In this document: in pieces, positions 12,018 to 21,746 of the stretch
How the letters are laid out: the number at the start of each line of letters is the position of its first letter
Position numbering within the stretch: the stretch's first letter is position 1
NCBI GenBank assembly: GCA_018350325.1
Contig: JAEVLN010000015.1
Span: forward strand, 2,129,289-2,193,288
DNA: 64,000 nt
Source: Globodera rostochiensis
Taxonomy: Eukaryota > Nematoda > Chromadorea > Rhabditida > Heteroderidae
Direction of reading: 5' to 3'
Position numbers and translations under genes: made by a program
Notes under the pieces: model-generated
What the model was told of the DNA's origin: nothing
The model's input: the letters and a program-made list of their open reading frames with translations, nothing else
Database searches by the model: none

Positions 12018-14107
12018 ATGAATGACGAAATATGTCTTCCATATGAGCTGCTCCGGCTCCACGGTTCGCCCCTCGAGGTCAATTATTGTTTTCTTTGACA
12101 ATTTCGTCTTCACTTTCCCCTCCAGGGTTTTTTCTTCATTTTCCCCTCCAGGGTTTTTTCTTCACTTTCCCCTCCAGGGTTTTTTCTTCACTTTCCCCTC
12201 CAGGGTTTTTTCTTCACTTTTCCCCTCCAGGGCATCTTCTTCACTTTCCTCTTCCCGTGGCTTTTCCTGTTCGGCCTCGTCGGCAACTGCTTGAACTTGG
12301 CAAGTTCACTGCAAATGTCCCGTCATTCACTGTCGCTTCACCTCCCCACTCCTCTTCAGATGGTTCTGCTCAATCCCGGCAGAGGCTCAATCAGAAGACG
12401 GTCAGTACCTATGAAAATATAAATTCGAATCGGTCCGATTGACCGATTTGATCAGACTTTGTGCCAATGATCGGAATTGTCAGTTCGGACTCTCTGCTCA
12501 TCGCTTTGGCCTTTTGCGACGTGCTCTTTTTGCTGCTGCTTTTGCCCTCCGCCATGGCCCAATTCGATTCGTTCGGCCAAAACCCGCGCTTCCGTCTCCT
12601 TTATTTGTCGCTTCGCGTCCATTTGGTCGCGTTGGCCAATTGGTGTTCGGCCGTCGCTATTTGGTTGGCCATGCCGAAGCCTTCTTCGTTTTGTGCCATT
12701 CTGTTCCAAAGCCTGAGGGTTTTCTTGCCGATGCGAATTCATTGGGCCCCTTCGTTCCCTTCCGTTGCCTTTCTTTCGGCCATCAACCGGTCCAACCCGT
12801 GCCCCCTTTCTCAGGCTGATCATCGCCATTTGTGCTGACCGTCTGCTGGCAATTCGCAGTTCCCTGCGTCTGCACTCCTCCGACTCCTCCCAATGGGCCA
12901 TTATCCGTTTGGTGTTCGGCATTGTCCTCCTTAGCGGTCTCCTCACCTCCTACAACCATTTTTCGTCCGTTTACTGCTCCAACTTCTGATCGCCAACATA
13001 AATTCTTCTCCGTACAGTTACCATTGCGTGCTCAAATTCCTCTGCGGGCATTCTCAAGTGATCGGCAAATGCTTTAACGTGCTTCAGGAAAGGTTCGTCC
13101 CTTCCCAACGAATGGTTGTACTGCTTGGACTTCCGTTCTTTTCTTTCCACCTCAGTTGGCCCGGTAACCACACAAACTTGACGCCGCATCCTCTCCGTGC
13201 ATACGTACGCTGGAGCATGGCCGCAAATGCACTGCTCGTCATCGTGGTGGGGAGCACTGTTTCCATAACAGCAATTGAACATGTCCAGTCAATCCCGCTG
13301 ATCCATGGGAAGGGGCGGGAATCCAAACCCATAAACGAAACTAACGAAAGGAAATGTTTGGCCAACACTAACTATCATTCAAAATTACGCAAAGTTGCCC
13401 GTCCTGCTGATGCTTTTTCTCAACGCTTCTCTTTTGGTCGCCGTCCGGCGAAATTCCTTCCATCTTCAATGTCCAAAAAAGAGCGTCGCCGATAGAAAGC
13501 GGCGTGGAGAAGAAATGCGCAACGGAGCTGTTGGGGGAAGGCCCGAGTTCGGACGGAGTGTGGACCAGGTGGTGGGGTTGGGGGGGAGAGAGGTGGGGGG
13601 GAGGGGGGGGGAGGGGGGGTGAGGGGGGAGAGAGGTGGGGGAGGGGGGGGGGGGAGTGGTGCTGGAGGAGGGACGGAAGGAGGGGGGAGGGGGGGGGAGG
13701 GGGGAGGGGGGGGGAGGGGGGGGAGGGGGGGGGCGTATTTTGGCCTACGCCATCCCTCCGTTCAGAGTCGTGCCGAACACCGCGTGACCGTTGGCTTAGC
13801 AGCCATCGTTTCCTGCTTCACGTTAACTCAGGGCCCTTCCGCGCTTGTACTGCTCGCCAATTTGGTGGTGTCTCCGCCCAGTCGGGACCCTCTGTGGTGG
13901 GACACTGTCGGTTCTATGACCTGCTTCCTGGTCATTGTCGGCAAGACACTTAACTGTGTGTTGCTTTGTTTGGCTTCGTCTGCCTTTCGACGTCGTCTCG
14001 TTCAAACACTGCTCGGCCGGAGAGCGTCCCCAGCGGCGGCGGGGGAAGGGTACGCCGTCGTTCAAATTAATTTAAATTTAATAAACAAAAAGCGAAAACT
14101 TTCCTAG
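12018..14107 (+). CDS. Class A peptide-receptor-like GPCR (FMRFamide-receptor type)
   Basis: This is a seven-transmembrane receptor. Eight exons join in phase: 12018-12077, 12231-12400, 12484-12663, 12815-12964, 13018-13092, 13156-13246, 13395-13568 and 13766-14107, giving 413 residues. TM1 contains LFGLVGNCLNL. TM2 contains LLIALAFCDVLFLLLLLP. TM3 ends ICADRLLAIR, an ADRL in place of DRY. TM5 runs ANALLVIV-LPVLLMLFLNASLLVAVRR across an exon junction. TM6 is VGLAAIVSCFTLTQGPSALVLL. TM7 ends VGKTLNCVLLCLASSAFRRRL, the N-x-x-L-x-C-L form I associate with nematode FRPR-like receptors rather than canonical NPxxY. The ligand is unknown. The N-terminus is short (MNDEICLPYE), so an additional upstream exon is possible. 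Confidence 0.82.
12100..12230 (+). repeat. 26-base tandem repeat made of 3' splice-site-like units
   Basis: The unit is approximately TTTTTTCTTCACTTTCCCCTCCAGGG. CAG|GG occurs at 12123-12125, 12149-12151, 12175-12177, 12201-12203 and 12228-12230, spaced 26, 26, 26 and 27 bases. Each unit is a polypyrimidine tract plus an acceptor. The last is the one that gives the conserved TM1 exon, whose own first bases (TTCTTCACTTTCC) resemble the unit, so the array probably arose by duplication of this exon boundary. Confidence 0.88.
13569..13765 (+). repeat. G-run intron in the third intracellular loop of the GPCR
   Basis: This intron lies between the TM5-containing exon and the TM6-containing exon. 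It is almost pure G with interspersed A and T (runs of 6 to 9 G), with a donor GTGGTG at 13569 and an acceptor TTCAG at 13761-13765. The dense G runs would allow G-quadruplex formation in the transcript. It is open in several frames, so intron retention would add a glycine-rich loop instead of truncating the protein. Confidence 0.7.
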
Positions 14108-14694
14108 CAAAAAGGCCGCCGGTTTGGTGACAAACTCAACACGAAGAAGTTCGTCCGGCGCGTCGACTGGCGAGCGGCGAATGAAAATTGTGGCGAATGC
14201 CGGCGGAAGGATTATGAGAAATCCGGAGAGAATGACCAGACGCAAATTTTCATTGCCATGACATTTTTAAAGTTAAATTCGATTGATTTTGAATCGTTCC
14301 CCCCCCCCCCCCCCCAAAGTCTTTCGTCCTCCTTCCGGTCGTGCACATTCAGTTGAGTCTTTGCTCCTTCAATTTCCGTCCAACCCAAACAACGGACGGT
14401 GATGGAACACATTTCGTCCGTCTTCACTTCCCCTCAACGCACCCGTCCACTTCGAAGTTGACGTGAATGATCGGATGGCTTCTCCTTTGATCGGATTGCC
14501 CTTTCATCGATTTGGACCCCCCCCCCCCCCCAACGGGAACCAAAACACCAACTGTCCCTCCCATTATACCAATTTATGGGCCATCCACCCGCTTCCTCGT
14601 TCCAGCCGGGCCGAGCTTTGTCGTCACCCCCCCCCCCCCCCTCCCACCAGTCTTTTCTTCTTCCCCCCCCCCCAGTCTCCGTTCTTCTCCGGCG
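14108..14694. other. Intergenic region before the potassium channel gene
   Basis: About 590 bases with several C tracts on the plus strand (14300-14317, 14519-14532, 14628-14641, 14665-14673) and no conserved coding sequence that I can see. It must contain the 3' end of the receptor transcript and the promoter and leader of the channel gene. Candidate acceptor CAG sites precede the channel ATG. Confidence 0.5.
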
Positions 14695-17600
14695 ATGGCT
14701 GCTGTTTTTATGAACCCGAAAAGCGCGGAGTTGGAACTGGAAGAAATGGGAGGCGAAGCGGCGGACGGCCTTCCACGGGCAGCGACTCCGTCCCGGATGG
14801 CCTGCCACTGTCACAATTCGGCCACCTCCAGCAGTCACTACGAAAATGTGGCCATTAGCGTGCCGAGTACGCCGTTGCCTTTGCCGTCGTCGACTGTGCC
14901 TGAGCTGGCCAAGACGGACGAAACGGCGCTGGGACATTTCCCCTCACAGTCAATGGCCAACGACCGCCCATTGGCCGCCCGCAATTTGCCCGTCGGCGCC
15001 TCTCTCCCCAGTCCGAACGATGCGCGACATTCCATCTCCCAAATGGGCACCCCGAACAGCTGCTTCGCAAAGGTATTATTGACCAATTAACCGACATTTT
15101 CTCAGCTAAATTTCCAAAATTTGTTACTTCAGACGAAATTGTTTTATGAACATTCGCCCCTCCGGCACTTTGCCCCGTTTCTTTTGCTCATTGCCTACGC
15201 GCTGTTCGGGGCGTTGCTCTTTTTTCTGTTGGAGAATGAACATGAACGGCGGTTGTTGGAGAACGAGCAGCGCCATTTGGATGCATTACGTAGCCGAACC
15301 CTTCAAAGACTCGAAGGCACGCTGAGGGAATCGAGCAGAGACCGGCTGAGTCGGTCGAGGTCAGCGTGGGGAGGGGGTTCGGGTTGGAGTTGGTTGAGTC
15401 GGTCGAGGTCAGCGTGGGGAGGGGGTTCGGGTTGGAGTTGGTTGAGTCGGTCGAGGTCAGCGTGGGGAGGGGGTTCGGGTTGGAGTTGGTTGAGTCGGTC
15501 GAGGTCAGCGTGGGGAGGGGGTTCGGGTTGGAGTTGGTTGAGTCGGTCGAGGTCAGCGTGGGGAGGGGGTTCGGGTTGGAGTTGGTTGAGTCGGTCGAGG
15601 TCAGCGTGGGGAGGGGGTTCGGGTTGGAGTTGGTTGAGTCGGCAGGGCCTGAGGAAAGCCGAACGTGAAGGCCATGCCATTCAGAAAAGTTTTGGCCGAT
15701 CACGAGAGAGACTTTGTGACTTCGAAAGTGCCAGAAGGGACACTCGGTTAGTGGCATTTTTATTTGGAATTTGGGCTTAAAATGGCATTGTTTTGGACAG
15801 AGTGGAATTACTTGGGTGCACTCTTTTACGGTAGTGTTGCGGAGACCGGACAAACTTTTGGAGGCGGACGATCGTTTCGTTTCAGTTGGCACCGTATTCA
15901 CAACCATCGGATACGGTAACATCACTCCGCGCACAACGCCAGGGCAGGCACTAAGCATTGTGTACGCCATCGTCGGCATTCCGCTGGTACAGCGACTTTC
16001 TGTCCTGGTAAAGTTGTTGGCCACCAATTCTTTAGGTGTTGGCCATTCTTAATCAGGTGGGACGACGAGTCCGCGGGGTTTAGAAATGATCGATTTGACT
16101 TTGACCCCTTCAGACGAGCAAAAGGATGACTAAATGGTTGAGCGAAAAATGGATCTGGTGAGTTACTGGACGGCCGGCTTCGCTTTCAATCCCCCCCCCC
16201 CCCCCGAAACAGTTATCGTGGACGAATCAAAGCAAAACATCATCGCCATTTGGCAGAGAATGCGTTGGAGGAGGGCACGTTGAGGGGAAGGGGAGGGACG
16301 AGGAAGGCGGACGAAGCCGACGAGGAGAGGGAGGAGCCGATGGAGAGCAGGTTGGTCGGTCGGTCGGTCGTTGGATTGGGGTTGAACGAGCCGAACTCCA
16401 AGGACCATTCCGGTGTGCATGGCTTTGTCCATAGTCAGCGGCTACGTGTGCACCATCGCGGCCATATTTCTAATCTGGGAGAGCCGGTTCGTGGGCTTTC
16501 CCCCAGGCAAAATCGGTCTCCCCCCCCCCCCCCTCAGATGGTCTTACTTCACCTCCTTCTACTTCATCTGCATTTCCTGCTTGACTATTGGCCTTGGCGA
16601 CGTTGTCCCGGACCACCCTTACATGTTGATTCTGATGTCGGTGGGCCTTGTCCATTACTGATTGGGTGTTCATCTCCAGCATTGTCCAGGTTCGTGTTCG
16701 TTATCCTCGGACTGTCATTCGTGTCCATGCTGCTCTCGGTAATCCAGATCAAGATGGAGGAATGGCTGTACAAGATGATGATCCGAATGCAGGCTCAGCC
16801 TTTTTATTCAGTTCTCCGTCCTTCATTTTTGCTCATTTCCAGAAGGAATATCAGAAGGCTCTTTGGGATGTTTCTGATCCAACAGAACGTGATCGAATCA
16901 TTGCTCAAATGTTCGCCAAAGAGCCCTGGTACATGCGACAATTGGCCCCGTTGTGTGTCAGCGACACGCAAAAGTCGAAATTGGAGAATTTGGTGGGAAA
17001 CTTTGAAAATTTATTGGCAACTTTCAAATTGAAGGCCCAAAGCTACGAGAAGGCGACGACACCGGCGAACACGCGCGGAACGCAAACCGAACAAAGGCGC
17101 GAGGGGTCGCAGGGGACGAAAGGCGCGCAAACGGACCAACCCGACGGGGACAAGGTGGTCGGGGGAAGGAGAGGGGGCAGACCTTTTGCAATCCCCGGAG
17201 GGGGGAGGGGGCCGATCTCTTGCAATCCCCGGAGGGGGGGGGGGGTCTGGGCCCGAGAGGAGGGGGGGGGGGGCAAGGGGAGAGAGGGGGGCCGACTCTT
17301 GCAATCCCCGGAGGGGGGGGGGTCTGGGCCCGAGAGGAGGGGGGGGCAAGGGGAGGAGAGGGGGCCGATCTCTTGCAATCCCCGGAGGGGGGGGGGGGGT
17401 CTGGGCCCGAGAGAGGGGGGGGGGGCAAGGGGAGAGAGGGGGGCCGATCTCTTGCAATCCCCGGAGGGGGGGGGGTCTGGGCCCGAGAGGAGGGGGGGGG
17501 CAAGGGGAAGGAGAGGGGGCCGATCTCTTGCATCCCCGGAGGGGGGGGGGGGGGTCTGGGCCCGAGAGGAGGGGGGGGGGCAAGGGGAGAAGGGGGGCCG

Positions 17601-20600
17601 ATCTCTTGCAATCCCCGGAGGGGAGAGGGGGCCGATCTCTTGCAATCCCGGAGGGGGGGGGGGGGGGGTCTGGGCCCGAGAGGAGGGGGGGGGGGCAAGG
17701 GGAGAGAGGGGGCCGATCTCTTGCAATCCCCGGAGGGGGGAGGGGGGGGGTCTGGGCCCGAGAGGAGGGGGGGGGCAAGGGGAGAGAGGGGGGCCGATCT
17801 CTTGCAATCCCCGGAGGGGAGAGGGGCCGATCTCTTGCAATCCCCGGAGGGGGGGGGGGGGGTCTGGGCCCGAGAGGAGGGGGGGGGGGCAAGGGGAGAG
17901 AGGGGGGCCGATCTCTTGCAATCCCCGGAGGGGGGAGGGGGGGGTCTGGGCCCGAGAGGAGGGGGGGGGGGCAAGGGGAGAGAGGGGGCCGATCTCTTGC
18001 AATCCCCGGAGGGGAGAGGGGGCCGACCTTTTGCAATCCCCGGAGGGGGGAGGAGGCCGATCTCTTGCAATCCCCGGAGGGGAGAGGGGGCCGATCTCTT
18101 GCAATCCCCGGAGGGGAGAGGGGGCCGATCTCTTGCAATCCCCGGAGGGGGGGGGGTCTGGGCCCGAGAGGAGGGGGGGGGGCAAGGGGAAGGGAGGGGG
18201 CCGATCTCTTGCAATCCCCGGAGGGGGGGGGGGGGGGGTCTGGGCCCGAGAGAGGGGGGGGGGGCAAGGGGAGAGAGGGGGGCCGATCTCTTGCAATCCC
18301 CGGAGGGGAGAGGGGCCGATCTCTTGCAATCCCCGGAGGGGGGGGGGGGTCTGGGCCCGAGAGGAGGGGGGGGGGGGCAAGGGGAGAGAGGGGGGCCGAT
18401 CTCTTGCAATCCCCGGAGGGGGGAGGGGGGGGGTCTGGGCCCGAGAGGAGGGGGGGGGGGCAAGGGGAGAGAGGGGGGCCGATCTCTTCAATCCCCGGAG
18501 GGGAGAGGGGGCCGATCTCTTGCAATCCCCGGAGGGGGGGGGGGGTCGGGCCCGAGAGGAGGGGGGGGGGCAAGGGGAGAGAGGGGGGCCGATCTCTTGC
18601 AATCCCGGAGGGGGGAGGGGGCCGATCTCTTGCAATCCCCGGAGGGGGGGGGGGTCTGGGCCCGAAGGAGGGGGGGGGGGCAAGGGGAGAGAGGGGGGCC
18701 GATCTCTTGCAATCCCCGGAGGGGGGGGGGGGGGGTCTGGGCCCGAGAGGAGGGGGGGGGGCAAGGGGAGAGAGGGGGGGGCCATCTCTTGCAATCCTCG
18801 GAGGGGGGGGGGGGGGGTCTGGGCCCGAGAGGAGGGGGGGGGGCAAGGGGAGAGAGGGGGGCCGATCTCTTGCAATCCCCGGAGGGGGGAGGGGGCCGAT
18901 CCTTGCAATCCCCGGAGGGGGGAGGGGGGGGTCTGGGCCCGAGAGGAGGGGGGGGGGGCAGGGGAGAGAGGGGGGCCGATCTCTTGCAATCCCCGGAGGG
19001 GGGAGGGGGCCGATCTCTTCAATCCCCGGAGGGGGGGGGGTCTGGGCCCGAGAGGAGGGGGGGGGGCAAGGGGAGAGAGGGGGGCCGATCTCTTGCAATC
19101 CCCGGAGGGGGGGGGGGGGTCTGGGCCCGAGAGGAGGGGGGGGGGGGCAAGGGGAGAGAGGGGGGCCGATCTCTTGCAATCCCCGGAGGGGGGAGGGGCC
19201 GATCTCTTGCAATCCCCGGAGGGGGGAGGGGGGGGGGTCTGAGCCCGAGAGGAGGGGGGGGGGGGGCAAGGGGAGAGAGGGGGGCCGATCTCTTGCAATC
19301 CCCGGAGGGGGGAGGGGCCGATCTCTTGCAATCCCCGGAGGGGGGGGGGGGGTCTGGGCCCGAGAGGAGGGGGGGGGGGGGCAAGGGGAGAGAGGGGGGC
19401 CGATCTCTTGCAATCCCCGGAGGGGGGAGGGGCCGATCTCTTGCAATCCCCGGAGGGGGGGGGGGGTCTGGGCCCGAGAGGAGGGGGGGGGGGGGCAAGG
19501 GGAGAGAGGGGGGCCGATCTCTTGCAATCCCGGAGGGGGGAGGGGGCCGATCTCTTGCAATCCCCGGAGGGGGGAGGGGGGGGGGTCTGAGCCCGAGAGG
19601 AGGGGGGGGGGGGCAAGGGGAGAGAGGGGGGCCGATCTCTTGCAATCCCCGGAGGGGGGAGGGGGCCGATCTCTTGCAATCCCCGGAGGGGGGGGGGGGG
19701 TCTGGGCCCGAGAGGAGGGGGGGGGCAAGGGGAGAGAGGGGGGGCCGATCTTTTGCAATCCCCAAATTGCTGCAGTCACTGACTATGAGGGCGGCCAAAA
19801 CGGAGGACGAATACGTATCCGCCCAGGCGGCGCTTCCGAGCAGGTCACGCTCTCTGAGCAGATCGATTTCCGATGCCACTTCCCTCCCAATGGACCCCGC
19901 AAGGTTTGGACCGTCCACTCCCTCCCCAATTGCGCATTTTCCATTGCTTCAGCATTTCCCCGAGACATTTTTGCTCAAGAGAAGCGCAGACGGAGCTGAG
20001 TGGAAACATTTTGGAAAGAATGGAGAGGGAGTTGGAGAAGGAGGAAAAAGAAAGGGAAAAGGAGGAAAAAGAGAGGGAAAAGAAGGAAAAAGAGAGGGAA
20101 AAGGAGGAAAAGGAGAGGAAGAAGGAGGAAAAAGAGAGGAAGGAGGAAAAAGAGAGGGAAAAGGAGGAAAAGGAACGGCCACACAAAATGCTTTCCAAAG
20201 CAGTGGGCACGGCGAGTGATTTGGTAGCGCGAAAGGAGCATCGGGGGACACAGATGAGGCCAGCGACCTCTGTGAGTGTTGAGGGAGGGGGGGGGGGGGG
20301 GGGGGGGGGAAAGGGGGGGGGAGGGGGGGGGGAGAGGGGATCAATTCCTTTTGCCAGTTTATTCTTTACTCATTTTTGGTCTCTCAGAATAAGCGGACGG
20401 ACACCAAAGGGCTCATCCGGACGGAAGACCGATCGGTGGACTCCGCCGAACTGATCAAGAAATGTACGGTCAAAGGCGTGCAGACGGAGGCGGATAAGGG
20501 ACGATCAGTACAGACAATGTCAGCATAAACGGAGGAGTTTCGTCTTCCACCCCCCCCCCCCCCAAAAGGTTCCCGTCACAAGAGGAGAAGCCGCCGTTTT

Positions 20601-21630
20601 TGATGGAGGCGGACCAGCGGAGGCGTTTATTCTCATTAACGGGCAAAGAGGCCGAATTTGAAGAGGAAGAAGCTGCTGTCGATGCTTGGTAATTGGGGCA
20701 CCGATTTAATTGATAAAGCCGTCCCAAACAAAGGGCGCAGTGCTCCCCGCCGCCCGAACTCTGTGAAATCGGCGTGCAGACTTTGTGCTTCCCCTCGGGC
20801 GTTTTCGAAGTTGAGAGTATCGTCGAAAGACTTTTAGAGGACGAAGAGGAGGCATCGAACAGCGGAAGCGGACGGAGGGAACGTTCCGAATCTGTGGCAG
20901 CGACGGTTGGAGACGATCTGGAGGATTTGTTGAATATGGCGTACCCGGGGAGGACCGAGAAAAAGGTGGCGCCGGGGGGGGGGGGGGGGGCGTTCGTCGA
21001 CCACTCATCGACCCGCCAATTGACAGGATTTGGTCATACAAACCGACGATAGCTATTTGCGCATCGCCCGCCGACTGGACAAACTGAGGACAAACCGCAC
21101 GGACATCAATGTGCCGTACTCTATATAAGCCTTAGGGGGCGGCATTGTCTCCCCCCCCCCCCCCTCGGGGGTTGAACGGGTTCCTCTGCCCCATTCCTGG
21201 CGAAGGTTCTGCAGACATTTCGCCGTGTTCAGGTTTACTGCACTGGAAGCAACCCGCCACCGAGGAAAAACGTCGACGGCAGACGCAAATCGCTTCGATT
21301 TCTGGAGCCGATTCGGGATAGTTTCCGGTAGAGGAACCAATTCTTGTCAACTCGCCGAGAATTACCCTATTCAGGCCACGAAGACAGTCAAAAACCCCTG
21401 ACGTGGAAGGTAAAGCTGTTGCCGGAGGGGTCGACTTCGACGAGGCGGGCACTTCCCAACAAAAGCGGACGAATGGGGACCGAGTGGCACAATTGGTGGC
21501 CACCCACGAGCACGGCATCCACCACGGCTCGCCCCCGCCGTCGGCGATGGCGACGTTGGCGGGGAGGGCACGGAAAAGCGCGCGTCACGTGCGGCTGATG
21601 GACGACGACGACGGCGGAAGGGACGGGTAA
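14695..21630 (+). CDS. Two-pore-domain (K2P/TWK-type) potassium channel with very long cytosolic tail
   Basis: This is a leak potassium channel subunit of the plasma membrane. Twenty exons sum to 974 residues. Exon ends: 14695-15072, 15133-15289, 15654-15746, 15801-15830, 15886-15986, 16036-16056, 16114-16157, 16213-16350, 16403-16486, 16538-16636, 16690-16792, 16843-17154, 19776-19903, 19953-20271, 20388-20518, 20569-20688, 20734-20965, 21027-21110, 21233-21327, 21375-21630. TM1 is [19 protein letters not shown]. Pore 1 is TTIGYGN, pore 2 is TIGLGDV. TM4 contains [19 protein letters not shown]. After about residue 416 comes a 560-residue tail with a Glu/Lys coiled coil ([17 protein letters not shown]) and eight x-Q-T/M motifs. 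One intron (after 16792) uses a GC donor, and one holds a 2.6 kb minisatellite. The junction 15289/15654 is the least certain; it is chosen because it restores the extracellular-cap sequence [15 protein letters not shown] in frame. Confidence 0.88.
15343..15640 (+). repeat. 48-base minisatellite (six copies) inside the K2P gene
   Basis: The unit contains GAGTCGGTCGAGGTCAGCG and GGGTTCGGGTTGGAGTTG and is repeated about six times with almost no differences. The unit length is divisible by three, so two plus-strand frames and some minus-strand frames stay open. Joined to the upstream exon frame it would read [16 protein letters not shown] repeats, but the downstream extracellular-cap and pore sequence is in the third frame, which has stops in the array. 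I therefore place it in an intron (15290-15653). Near identity of copies suggests recent expansion and likely length polymorphism. Confidence 0.85.
17160..19765 (+). repeat. 2.6 kb G-rich minisatellite in a K2P intron
   Basis: Roughly thirty units alternate two modules. One is a conserved core with GCCGATCTCTTGCAATCCCC followed by GGAGG and a run of 6-16 G. The other contains TCTGGGCCCGAGAGGAGG, another G run, and GCAAGGGGAGAGAGG. Full units are about 75-90 bases, and shorter units of about 35 bases repeat only the core. Variation is mostly in G-run length, with a few single-base drops. The array fills the intron between 17154 and 19776, with donor GTGGTC and acceptor CTGCAG. Enormous open frames cover it on both strands, a side effect of having no stop-forming triplets; they are not genes. 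Confidence 0.93.
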
Positions 21631-21746
21631 AGAGGGCGGAAGATGCCGAATTGTCGGCGTTTTTTCGTCGGAAATGAACGTAAAGCCATCCATTTATTTA
21701 TCGTTTATTTCTTCTCAGTTGATTAAACGATAAAATGCCATTCCCG

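Noticed and set aside
15188..16027. Minus-strand 279-codon frame through the 48-base repeat
   Set aside because: It is the shadow of the repeat and of the channel exons; its N-terminus is antisense to the conserved pore TTIGYGN.
17011..20219. Very long open frames (up to about 1000 codons) on both strands across the G-rich minisatellite
   Set aside because: The repeat lacks stop-forming triplets in most frames, so open frames appear on both strands at once. They translate to GGG/PPP low complexity, and the flanking channel exons splice across the region in phase.
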